Shown: positions 1 through 6,174 of the stretch, piece by piece | How positions within the stretch are numbered: the first letter of the stretch is position 1 | Layout of the letters: each line of letters starts with the position of its first letter | Assembly: GCA_934167755.1 (NCBI GenBank) | Contig: CAKPLT010000027.1 | Coordinates: 1 to 9,163 of the forward strand | Source of the DNA: an uncultured Clostridia bacterium | GTDB taxonomy: Bacteria > Bacillota > Clostridia > TANB77 > CAG-508 | Direction: 5' to 3' | Length of the DNA: 9,163 nucleotides | The notes under the pieces: model-generated | Seen by the model: the letters and a program-made list of their open reading frames with translations, nothing else | Database searches by the model: none | Told to the model about the DNA's origin: nothing | Translations under genes and position numbers: made by a program

Positions 1-2819
1 CACATTATATATGGTGTTATTATCCACAATACACCAATTATTGGTAATAAGCTGATATTGCTTATCACCAACAATATTCCTAATATCACATTTGGTAACA
101 TCATTTTATAATAATTTCCAACTGTTGTCTTTGATTGCTTTTCCGCTTCTTCTGATGTCATCCATTCAAGTAAGTGTTTATGTGATATTTTGGTTCTATA
201 TATTGTTCTGCAAATTGATGTTAATTCTACATATGCTTTATATGGTACACATCCTAATGTAAGAATTCCTCTATATAACGCTCCTTTAAAACCAACTATT
301 TGTGGTGTAAATGTTTTTTGTTTCTTTTCTCCTTCTTTTTTTGAAGCTATTAAATTTAACATTTCAAGTAAAAATGGATATACTACAATTCCAAGCATTA
401 GCCAAATCAACCAATTTGTTTTTATAAAAAATGCCCATATTCCAAATATAATAACTGATATTTCAAATAAGCTTCTTCTTAAATTATCAAAGATTTTGAA
501 TTTTGAAAGTCTATTTAATTTGCCTTTTAGCCATCTAGTTATTTGCCAATCTCCTCTTGTCCAACGAGCAAGTCTGTTCATAAAACTTGCGTATTTAGCT
601 GGGTATCCATCCATTAACATGATGTCTGTTGCAAGTCCACATCTTAGATAATTTCCCTCTAGCAAATCATGGCTTAAAACTGTATTTTCAGGTATTTCAT
701 TTTTCAATACTTTTGAAAATATTTCTACATCATAAATTCCCTTTCCAGTAAAAATGCCTTCTCCAAAATTGTCTTGATAAACATCTGAAATAGCATTTGT
801 ATAATTATCTATTCCTCCTGCTCCTGCAAATATTTTTGTAAATAAGTTTTTATGACTTGCATCTAAGTTTACACCTACTCTTGGTTGCATAAGTGCATGC
901 CCATTAACTACGATTCCATTTTCTATCTCTGGTTTGTTTAATATATGTGCCATTGCTCCAATTAGCTCAAATGCTGTATTTAAGACTAAATCTGTATCTG
1001 AATCTAATGTTATAATATATTTTATTAGAGGTAATTCATCTTGATTTATTGTATTTATTTTAAATTTATTTTTTTCATGTTTTAAAACATATTCATTAAA
1101 TTGAGTTAATAATCCTCTTTTTCTTTCCCATCCTAAATACTTTTCTTCTGCATCATTGTACTGTCTTTCTCTGTATATAAAGTGGAAAATCGGAAAGCCA
1201 ATTTTTGAATATTTTTTGTTTAATTTCTCTACCTGTTTTAAACCTTCTTCAATAACTTCTTTATCAAATTTTTCTTCCTGAAAATCACTTTCTGAACAAT
1301 CTCCTAAAACTGCAAAATATAAATTTTCACTTTTATTTGCCAAATAAAATACTTCAAGTTTTCTAAATAATTCTTGAACTTTTTCTTTTGTTTTTATTAT
1401 TGTTGGAATTACAACAAATGTTGCATTTTCGGGCGTTATTCCATTATAAAAATCCATTTTAGGTATAAGTTTTGGTTTAACCGTTTTTCCTAATATATAT
1501 TGAATTGATTGATTTACAAATTCTGATATTGGTATAATTAATAAAATCACTGTGATTATAAATTTAACTACATTACTTGTTACTGATTTTGCTATAAGAA
1601 TTGAGATAACTATTGTTAATATGCAAAATAATAAAATATAGATTTGTGCTTTTGTTTGTTTATTAATTGCTTTTTCTTTATATTCTAATTTCTTATATAA
1701 TTCATTTCTCCCTTCATCAATTAAATAATATCCAATATGACTTTGTTTACCTCCTACATTTTTTTTGTTACAAAGTTCTATTGTTTTTCTAGCCACATAA
1801 ATTTCTGACATATTTGTTTTTCTTGCTATTTCTTTTATTGTATTTCTATAGTATTCTTTAGTTTTATATTCCATATTTTCATAAATTCCTGCTGGATCAT
1901 TATTAAGAATTCCTTCAACTCCATTTATTTTTTCAAATATATCTAAAAAGTTTATTCTCTGAATCTTTTTTATACTTGTTATACAATTTCCCATTGAAAT
2001 TTTTCTAATTGCTGTTGCAAAATGCTCTTTTTGTATTGCATCTGAAACTGTTATTCCAAGCTTTTCTACTTCCTCTTCTAATATATTCAAATATCCATAT
2101 GCTTTTTTCCCATACTTTTTCAGTGAATATGACATATATTCTATAAATGGATATTTCATACTTCTAAATTCAGTAGACTTGATTTTTGCCCCATATGTCT
2201 GATTAAATTTAAGTTCACTTTTGTCTTTTTTTTCTACAAGCCTTTCAATTATATTTTTTACTTTGTATTTTTGAATTTGGCTACTATATATTTTTTCACA
2301 TATTTCTGAAATGTTTTGTATTATTGCAATTTGTAAAAATATTCCTATATTCCAGATTTCTTCCATATTTAATGTTTTTTTAGTTTGATATGCTTGTAAA
2401 TATTTTTCTAAATTTTCTCCATCTATTTTGTTATCTGTATATGCTATAATTTCTGTTGCTAATACATATATTCTTGCAAATCCTTCATACTTTCCATATT
2501 GTATTCCAACAAAGTTTGTATATTTTTTTACTGTCATTTCTTTTTCTATTTGTCTAACTGATTCTTCTACTATATAAAAATTATCTAAAATCCATTCTCC
2601 TGCTGGATGTATGCTTATTCCTAATTTGATATGTTCATTTAATAAATTGTATACACTTTTTATTTTTGCATAGTTTTCTAGCATTTGTGGTATTGGATAT
2701 GTGCTTTTGTTTGATTTACTTTTTAATGTATGTTGTATTGCTATTTTTTCCATATGTGCCTTTAATTGCTCTTCATCTAATATTGCTCCTTCTATCTCTA
2801 ATTTTTGATATTTTTTCAA
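1..2819 (-). CDS. ndvB: Cyclic beta-1,2-glucan synthase, N-terminal third (runs off left edge)
   Basis: Membrane glycosyltransferase that builds cyclic beta-1,2-glucan from UDP-glucose (NdvB/ChvB/Cgs family). An open frame of 939 codons without a stop runs off the left edge; family members are about 2,800 residues, so one third is visible. Seen: HPAGEW..DNFY at residues 71-82, SHIGYYLIDEGR near 360-371, two membrane helices at about 390-410 and 416-434, then the GT84 catalytic region with LDSDTDL (D606, D608, D610), MQPR (644-647), GEGIFTGKG (686-694), SHDLLEG (716-722) and RWTRGDW (752-758), followed by hydrophobic segments near 785-825 and 898-939. The family layout predicts a middle cyclisation region and a C-terminal GH94 phosphorylase-like domain outside the window. 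The start is TTG, 9 nt after AAGGAG; the first in-frame ATG is codon 23 and lies inside the conserved frame without such a site. The family is best known from alpha-proteobacteria but also occurs in Clostridia. The family call is firm; the exact product is inferred. Confidence 0.93.
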   Translation of the reverse strand, partial: MKKYQKLEIEGAILDEEQLKAHMEKIAIQHTLKSKSNKSTYPIPQMLENYAKIKSVYNLLNEHIKLGISIHPAGEWILDNFYIVEESVRQIEKEMTVKKYTNFVGIQYGKYEGFARIYVLATEIIAYTDNKIDGENLEKYLQAYQTKKTLNMEEIWNIGIFLQIAIIQNISEICEKIYSSQIQKYKVKNIIERLVEKKDKSELKFNQTYGAKIKSTEFRSMKYPFIEYMSYSLKKYGKKAYGYLNILEEEVEKLGITVSDAIQKEHFATAIRKISMGNCITSIKKIQRINFLDIFEKINGVEGILNNDPAGIYENMEYKTKEYYRNTIKEIARKTNMSEIYVARKTIELCNKKNVGGKQSHIGYYLIDEGRNELYKKLEYKEKAINKQTKAQIYILLFCILTIVISILIAKSVTSNVVKFIITVILLIIPISEFVNQSIQYILGKTVKPKLIPKMDFYNGITPENATFVVIPTIIKTKEKVQELFRKLEVFYLANKSENLYFAVLGDCSESDFQEEKFDKEVIEEGLKQVEKLNKKYSKIGFPIFHFIYRERQYNDAEEKYLGWERKRGLLTQFNEYVLKHEKNKFKINTINQDELPLIKYIITLDSDTDLVLNTAFELIGAMAHILNKPEIENGIVVNGHALMQPRVGVNLDASHKNLFTKIFAGAGGIDNYTNAISDVYQDNFGEGIFTGKGIYDVEIFSKVLKNEIPENTVLSHDLLEGNYLRCGLATDIMLMDGYPAKYASFMNRLARWTRGDWQITRWLKGKLNRLSKFKIFDNLRRSLFEISVIIFGIWAFFIKTNWLIWLMLGIVVYPFLLEMLNLIASKKEGEKKQKTFTPQIVGFKGALYRGILTLGCVPYKAYVELTSICRTIYRTKISHKHLLEWMTSEEAEKQSKTTVGNYYKMMLPNVILGILLVISNISLLPIIGVLWIITPYIM

Positions 2820-2828
2820 AAAAATCCA

Positions 2829-2834
2829 CTCCTT
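2829..2834 (-). promoter_or_regulatory. Ribosome binding site fixing the TTG start of ndvB
   Basis: AAGGAG on the minus strand, 9 nt before TTG at 2819. No ATG is available at a suitable distance, so the site decides for a TTG start. Its first two bases are also the last two bases of the palindrome at 2833-2865. Confidence 0.8.
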
Positions 2835-2865
2835 GCAAAATATGTTTTATACATATTGTTTGCAA
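2833..2865 (-). promoter_or_regulatory. Imperfect palindrome in the ndvB leader
   Basis: On the plus strand the arms are TTGCAAA+ATATGT (2833-2845) and ACATAT (2851-2856) + TTTGCAA (2859-2865), with a 5-base centre and a 2-base bulge (2857-2858). That is 13 pairs. In the RNA it would form a hairpin ending within the AAGGAG site of ndvB. It could be a translation-controlling hairpin or a protein-binding operator. The pairs are mostly A-T, so stability is modest. Function is inferred only from position and symmetry. I found no convincing -35/-10 pair for ndvB in the 81-nt gap. Confidence 0.5.
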
Positions 2866-2879
2866 AAAGTGGTTATTTA

Positions 2880-2913
2880 TACATAATAAAGAAGACGTTA
2901 CTAGCGTCTTCTT
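2880..2913 (-). terminator. Terminator-like hairpin overlapping the small gene's stop
   Basis: Perfect 9-bp arms AAGAAGACG and CGTCTTCTT (2889-2897 and 2905-2913 on the plus strand) with a 7-base loop. Read on the minus strand the hairpin is followed by a T-rich but interrupted tail (TTTATTATG). The last codons of the small membrane protein form one arm and its stop codon TAG, followed in frame by TAA, forms the loop. It likely reduces transcription from the small gene into ndvB; because the T tract is broken, some read-through is expected. Confidence 0.55.
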
Positions 2914-3125
2914 ACATTCTTTCTTTTTTTGGATTGAGTACATAATATAGCAAGGTTGTGAACTGCTATTAATGCTAATACTGCATAGATAAAATATCTA
3001 ATTACCTGATTAGATGCTTTATACTGTCCATTAATATATACTGGCAAAATTTCTGATGAAAAATACATCATTGCCATTCCACCCATTGCTACTACTGCTG
3101 TTACAAATGCCATAATCTTCTTCAT
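2901..3125 (-). CDS. Small two-helix membrane protein, function unknown
   Basis: A 74-residue protein not recognised as any named family. Seen: short basic N-terminus (MKK), a hydrophobic helix at about 4-22, a 20-residue polar stretch (23-42) containing SSEILPVYINGQYK, a second helix at about 43-62, and a strongly basic tail ending KKRKNVRRR. The positive-inside rule suggests both ends in the cytoplasm and the short loop outside. The start is ATG at 3125, 8 nt after GGAGG (3134-3138). A longer reading from GTG at 3140 is rejected because that GTG overlaps the ribosome binding site itself. It has its own promoter-like sequence (3189-3217), a leader hairpin, and a terminator-like hairpin at its end, so it looks like a small independent unit between recD2 and the cyclic-glucan synthase gene. 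A helper role for the synthase is possible but unsupported. Confidence 0.75.
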   Translation of the reverse strand: MKKIMAFVTAVVAMGGMAMMYFSSEILPVYINGQYKASNQVIRYFIYAVLALIAVHNLAILCTQSKKRKNVRRR

Positions 3126-3133
3126 GTTCTTTT

Positions 3134-3138
3134 CCTCC
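3134..3138 (-). promoter_or_regulatory. Ribosome binding site deciding the small-protein start
   Basis: GGAGG (GGAGGAAA on the minus strand) sits 8 nt before ATG at 3125. The in-frame GTG at 3140-3138 overlaps it and has no site of its own, so the protein has 74 residues and not 79. Confidence 0.85.
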
Positions 3139-3145
3139 ACTTTTC

Positions 3146-3165
3146 TTGACTATAACCCTAGTCAA
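3146..3165 (-). promoter_or_regulatory. Leader hairpin upstream of the small membrane-protein gene
   Basis: Perfect 7-bp inverted repeat TTGACTA / TAGTCAA around a 6-base centre, extendable by a G-T and an A-T pair. It lies between the predicted transcription start (about 3182) and the GGAGG site, ending 7 nt before that site. It may be an operator or an RNA hairpin affecting stability or translation. Function is unknown. Confidence 0.4.
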
Positions 3166-3188
3166 AACTCTAATAATAAACTAATTTT

Positions 3189-3217
3189 ATTATACTACTT
3201 TTTTTCATAAAATGCAA
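3189..3217 (-). promoter_or_regulatory. Sigma-A-like promoter of the small membrane-protein gene
   Basis: The -10 box is a consensus TATAAT (3189-3194), separated by 17 nt from a weak -35 box TTGCAT (3212-3217). The -35 box lies just after the recD2 stop codon at 3228. The predicted start is near 3182, giving a leader of about 57 nt. No clear terminator was seen after recD2, so the small gene may also be reached by read-through. Confidence 0.6.
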
Positions 3218-3227
3218 ATTTAACAGT

Positions 3228-5456
3228 TTACATATTCTTAAGTTTGAATTCAAGACCAGTATTTCTTTTTTTACTATCAACATTTTTAATCATATAATCA
3301 ACAACTCTATCATTACCAATAACAATCAACAACTTTTTAGCACGAGTCAAACCTGTATATAATAGATTTCTTGTAAGAAGCATTGGTGCAGCTTGTGGCA
3401 CAATCATAATAACAACATCAAATTCACTTCCTTGTGCTTTATGAATAGTCATACAATAGCTGTGTTCTATTTGCTCTAAATCATTAAATTCATATTTACA
3501 TACTTTTTCATCATCAAACTTCACACTTAGAATTTTTCCTTTTTCATTTATATTTGTTATTATTCCTGTTTCTCCATTAAATATGCCATTTCCAGTCTCA
3601 ACACCACTTTCACATAGTCTTTCCCAATACATATCATAATTATTTTTTATCTGCATTACTCTGTCACCAATTCTAAAAATAGCTCCCATACTACTTTTTT
3701 CTGCTTCACCTTCTCTATGTGGATTTAATTCTTCTTGTAATGCTTTATTTAATTCTTTTGTTCCAAGTAATCCCTTTTTGGTTGGTGTAAGTACTTGTAT
3801 ATTTTCAAAGAAGTCATATTCTCCAAAATTTTTTAAACGACCATTGCATAATGATAAAACCTCTTTCAATATTTTCTCCTGATTATTTTCCTTTATAAAG
3901 AAAAAATCTTGATTTGCATCTTCCTCTAATTCAGGATCATCTTTACTTATAAATCCTTTTCCATTATTTACTCTATGTGCATTTACTATTATTTTACTTT
4001 TAGCAGCTTGCCTAAATATTTTATCAAGATGCACTGTTACTATTTTTTCTGATGCAATTAAATCTTTTAAAACACTTCCAGGTCCTACTGATGGCAACTG
4101 ATCACTATCACCAACCAATATTAATTTTGTTCCTTGATATATACAGTCAAGTAAATAACTCATAATAAACATATCAACCATTGAAACCTCATCAACAATT
4201 ATTATATCTCCATCAATTGGTGCCCCTTGATATTCATTATCTTTTTTAAATAATGATTCTTCATCAACTTTTCCTATTTCTAATAGTCTATGTAATGTGC
4301 TTGCTTCTTCTCCTGTAGTTTCTGACATCCTTTTAGCCGCTCTACCTGTTGGTGCACATAAAACAATTTTGTATTTTTTTTGTTTATATATTTCTATTAT
4401 ACTTTTAATTATTGTTGTTTTTCCTGTTCCAGGTCCACCTGTTATAATTGTCACATTATTATCATTTATTGCTTTTACAGCTTCTTTTTGTTTTTCTGAT
4501 AAGATTATATCTGACCTTTCTTCAACAATTCTTAGTTCTTTTTCTATATTTGATACTTTTTTTACATTTCTTGCTTTATCTAATTTTGTTATTCTTTGTG
4601 CTATTTGATTTTCTGCATTATAAAATGTATATAAATATACCCATTCTTCTTCATCTCTATCTTCTATTACAATTTCATTATTTACTTTTAAGTTAATTAT
4701 TCCTTCTTCTATGACTGGCTCACTTACATTTAAAAGTGTTTTTACATATTCTATTAAATTCTCTTTTAATGTGCAACAATGGCCATTATATGTTATTTTA
4801 ATTAATGCATATTTAATTCCACTTTTTACTCTTTTTTGATTTTCTCTTTCTACTCCAAGTTGTATTGCCATTTGGTCTATTTGTTTAAAATCTACACCTC
4901 GTGATATATCTATTAATATATATGGATTTGCTTCTATTTCTGCTATTGCATTTATTCCTAGCAAATCATATACTTTTTTTGCGCTTTCAGCTCCTATTCC
5001 AAATCTTTCAAGAAATCCAACTATTTGCCATACTTCCCAATTTTCTATAAAGCTTTCTGAAATTTCTACTGCTTTATCCTTAGTTATTCCTTTTATTTGT
5101 GCTAATTTTTCCGGTTCAAATTTTAATACATATATTGTATCTTCTCCAAATTTATTTACTATTTTAGATGCTGTTGCAGGTCCTACTCCTTTTATATCTC
5201 CATTTGCTAAATATGTTTCAAGTGCTCCAAGTGTTTTAGGCATTAGTTTTTCAAATGTTTCTATTTTGAATTGTTCACCATAGTCTTTATGTTCTACAAA
5301 TTTACCTACTATTTTTAATGAATCTCCTTTTCTTATAAATGGTAAATATCCTACAACTGTAAATTGTTCTCCTTCTGTTTCAAATACTCCTACTACATAA
5401 CTATTAACTTCATTTTGATATATTATTTCAGCTAATACTCCTTCGATTTCTTCCAC
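3228..5456 (-). CDS. recD2: RecD2 (RecD-like) SF1B DNA helicase
   Basis: ATP-driven 5'-to-3' DNA helicase of the RecD2/YrrC type, acting without RecBC in DNA repair and replication-fork maintenance in Firmicutes. At 742 residues it is within the usual RecD2 range and complete. Order: N-terminal OB-like region (about 1-70, with VVGYLPF at 34-40), helix-hairpin-helix region (about 75-200, IKGVGPATASKIV at 88-100), then the helicase core. Motif I GGPGTGKTT is at 340-348 (K346), motif Ia CAPTGRAAKRMSE at 367-379, motif II VDEVSMVD at 421-428 (D422, E423), motif III LVGDSDQLPSVGPG at 447-460, FRQ at 481-483, motif V MTIHKAQGSEFD at 669-680 and motif VI LLYTGLTRAKK at 698-708 (R705). All key residues are intact. 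The start is GTG, 5 nt after AGAGGA; no better in-frame ATG exists. It has its own promoter, so it seems to be a single-gene unit with the small protein gene downstream. Confidence 0.97.
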   Translation of the reverse strand: MEEIEGVLAEIIYQNEVNSYVVGVFETEGEQFTVVGYLPFIRKGDSLKIVGKFVEHKDYGEQFKIETFEKLMPKTLGALETYLANGDIKGVGPATASKIVNKFGEDTIYVLKFEPEKLAQIKGITKDKAVEISESFIENWEVWQIVGFLERFGIGAESAKKVYDLLGINAIAEIEANPYILIDISRGVDFKQIDQMAIQLGVERENQKRVKSGIKYALIKITYNGHCCTLKENLIEYVKTLLNVSEPVIEEGIINLKVNNEIVIEDRDEEEWVYLYTFYNAENQIAQRITKLDKARNVKKVSNIEKELRIVEERSDIILSEKQKEAVKAINDNNVTIITGGPGTGKTTIIKSIIEIYKQKKYKIVLCAPTGRAAKRMSETTGEEASTLHRLLEIGKVDEESLFKKDNEYQGAPIDGDIIIVDEVSMVDMFIMSYLLDCIYQGTKLILVGDSDQLPSVGPGSVLKDLIASEKIVTVHLDKIFRQAAKSKIIVNAHRVNNGKGFISKDDPELEEDANQDFFFIKENNQEKILKEVLSLCNGRLKNFGEYDFFENIQVLTPTKKGLLGTKELNKALQEELNPHREGEAEKSSMGAIFRIGDRVMQIKNNYDMYWERLCESGVETGNGIFNGETGIITNINEKGKILSVKFDDEKVCKYEFNDLEQIEHSYCMTIHKAQGSEFDVVIMIVPQAAPMLLTRNLLYTGLTRAKKLLIVIGNDRVVDYMIKNVDSKKRNTGLEFKLKNM

Positions 5457-5461
5457 TATTA

Positions 5462-5467
5462 TCCTCT
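5462..5467 (-). promoter_or_regulatory. Ribosome binding site fixing the GTG start of recD2
   Basis: AGAGGA on the minus strand, 5 nt before GTG at 5456. It supports a GTG start; the only nearby ATG (5473) is out of frame and stops after four codons. Confidence 0.75.
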
Positions 5468-5488
5468 TTCCATTAATATATTATTACT

Positions 5489-5517
5489 ATAATAGCACTT
5501 TCTTGTATTTTATTCAA
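5489..5517 (-). promoter_or_regulatory. Sigma-A promoter of recD2 with extended -10
   Basis: A -35 box TTGAAT (5512-5517), a 17-nt spacer ending in TGC, and a -10 box TATTAT (5489-5494). The TGC gives an extended -10. The predicted start near 5482 leaves a leader of about 25 nt. This is the best promoter match in the window and lies downstream of the nested inverted repeat at 5558-5657, so recD2 can be expressed apart from trmL. Confidence 0.7.
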
Positions 5518-5557
5518 TACTTACATTTATTATTGAAAAATCAATTTCAGTTAATAC

Positions 5558-5657
5558 AAAAATATCATTTTATCGTTTAACTGCTGACACTCTGCTATTT
5601 TAAATTTGTTTAAAAACAAATTTAAAACACCTTGTTAAACTTTAAAATGATATTTTT
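5558..5657. repeat. 100-bp nested inverted repeat (MITE-like or large terminator)
   Basis: Outer arms of 24 bp (5558-5581 and 5634-5657) match at 22 positions: AAAAATATCATTTTA, two mismatches, then GTTTAAC. Inside is a perfect palindrome (5598-5627) with 14-bp arms TTTTAAATTTGTTT and only two central bases. Between left arm and palindrome lies a less AT-rich 16-nt stretch with the pattern TGCTG...TGCTA. No coding frame is present and no clear target-site duplication flanks it. It begins 13 nt after the trmL stop and ends in T5 on the minus strand, so it can also act as the end of the xpaC-to-trmL transcript, in either direction. Whether it is a small mobile repeat or a single-copy terminator cannot be told from one copy. 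Confidence 0.65.
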
Positions 5658-5670
5658 TATTTTCTTATAT

Positions 5671-6174
5671 TTATTTTTCAAAATAATTGCTAATTCCTTG
5701 CAAATCCTCAAAATTATGCTGTCTTAATATCTCATAAGTAATTATTGCAACAGAATTTGATAAATTTAATGACCTTAATGTTGGCAACATTGGAATTCTT
5801 ATTGTTTTTTTATCCAAATATTTTTCTAAAAGCCATTCTGGCAATCCTTTTGTTTCTTTACCATATAATACAAATACTTCATCCATCTTTGAATAGTCTA
5901 TATCTGTATATTGTGTTTTTCCCTTTGTTGTAGCAAAAAACATATTATTTTCTTCTGGTTTATATTTTTCTAAAAATTCATCTAATGAATCATGTTCTTC
6001 TATATTTAATTTATCCCAATAGTCTAAGCCTGCTCTTTTTAATGTTTTTTCATCTATCTGAAATCCCAAAGGATGCACTAAATGTAATTTTGCCCCTGTT
6101 ATTGCACATGTTCTTGCTATATTTCCTGTATTTTGTGGTATTTCAGGTTCTACCATTACTATATTTAATTTCAT
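5671..6174 (-). CDS. trmL: tRNA (cytidine/uridine(34)-2'-O)-methyltransferase TrmL
   Basis: SPOUT-family methyltransferase (YibK/CspR type) that adds a 2'-O-methyl group from S-adenosylmethionine to the wobble base of certain leucine tRNAs. At 167 residues it has the usual minimal TrmL length. Seen: motif 1 EPEIPQNTGNIARTC (9-23), AGLDYW (48-53), motif 2 LYGKETKGLP (103-112), and motif 3 IRIPM (125-129) with RSLNLSNSVAI (134-144), the region forming the trefoil knot that binds the cofactor. The family works as a dimer. The ATG overlaps the stop of the telA-family gene by one base (TAATG), so translation is probably coupled; its own ribosome binding site is weak (GAGAGTGG far upstream). It is the last gene of the run and is followed by the nested inverted repeat. 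The link to the TelA module may be only positional. Confidence 0.96.
   Translation of the reverse strand: MKLNIVMVEPEIPQNTGNIARTCAITGAKLHLVHPLGFQIDEKTLKRAGLDYWDKLNIEEHDSLDEFLEKYKPEENNMFFATTKGKTQYTDIDYSKMDEVFVLYGKETKGLPEWLLEKYLDKKTIRIPMLPTLRSLNLSNSVAIITYEILRQHNFEDLQGISNYFEK

Noticed and set aside
190..651. Plus-strand open frame of 153 codons
   Set aside because: It lies antisense inside the conserved GT84 region of ndvB, has no ribosome binding site and its translation looks like reverse-complement shadow. The same applies to the plus-strand frames inside recD2, trmL, the TelA gene and the binding-protein gene.
2820..2888. Possible promoter for ndvB (two TATAAA sequences)
   Set aside because: Neither TATAAA has a recognisable -35 box at 16-18 nt, so no promoter is called; transcription may come from the small gene's promoter.
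2666..2950. Plus-strand hydrophobic open frame of 94 codons
   Set aside because: It spans the start of ndvB, its leader and the end of the small gene on the opposite strand, with no ribosome binding site; the hydrophobic look comes from T-rich antisense sequence.
5459..5473. Four-codon frame (ATG to TAA) just before the recD2 start
   Set aside because: No ribosome binding site precedes it and its codons are the recD2 ribosome binding site itself; a leader peptide role cannot be supported.
5558..5657. Reading the nested repeat as a dif or phage attachment site
   Set aside because: The sequence does not resemble the Firmicute dif core and no integrase or phage gene is nearby.
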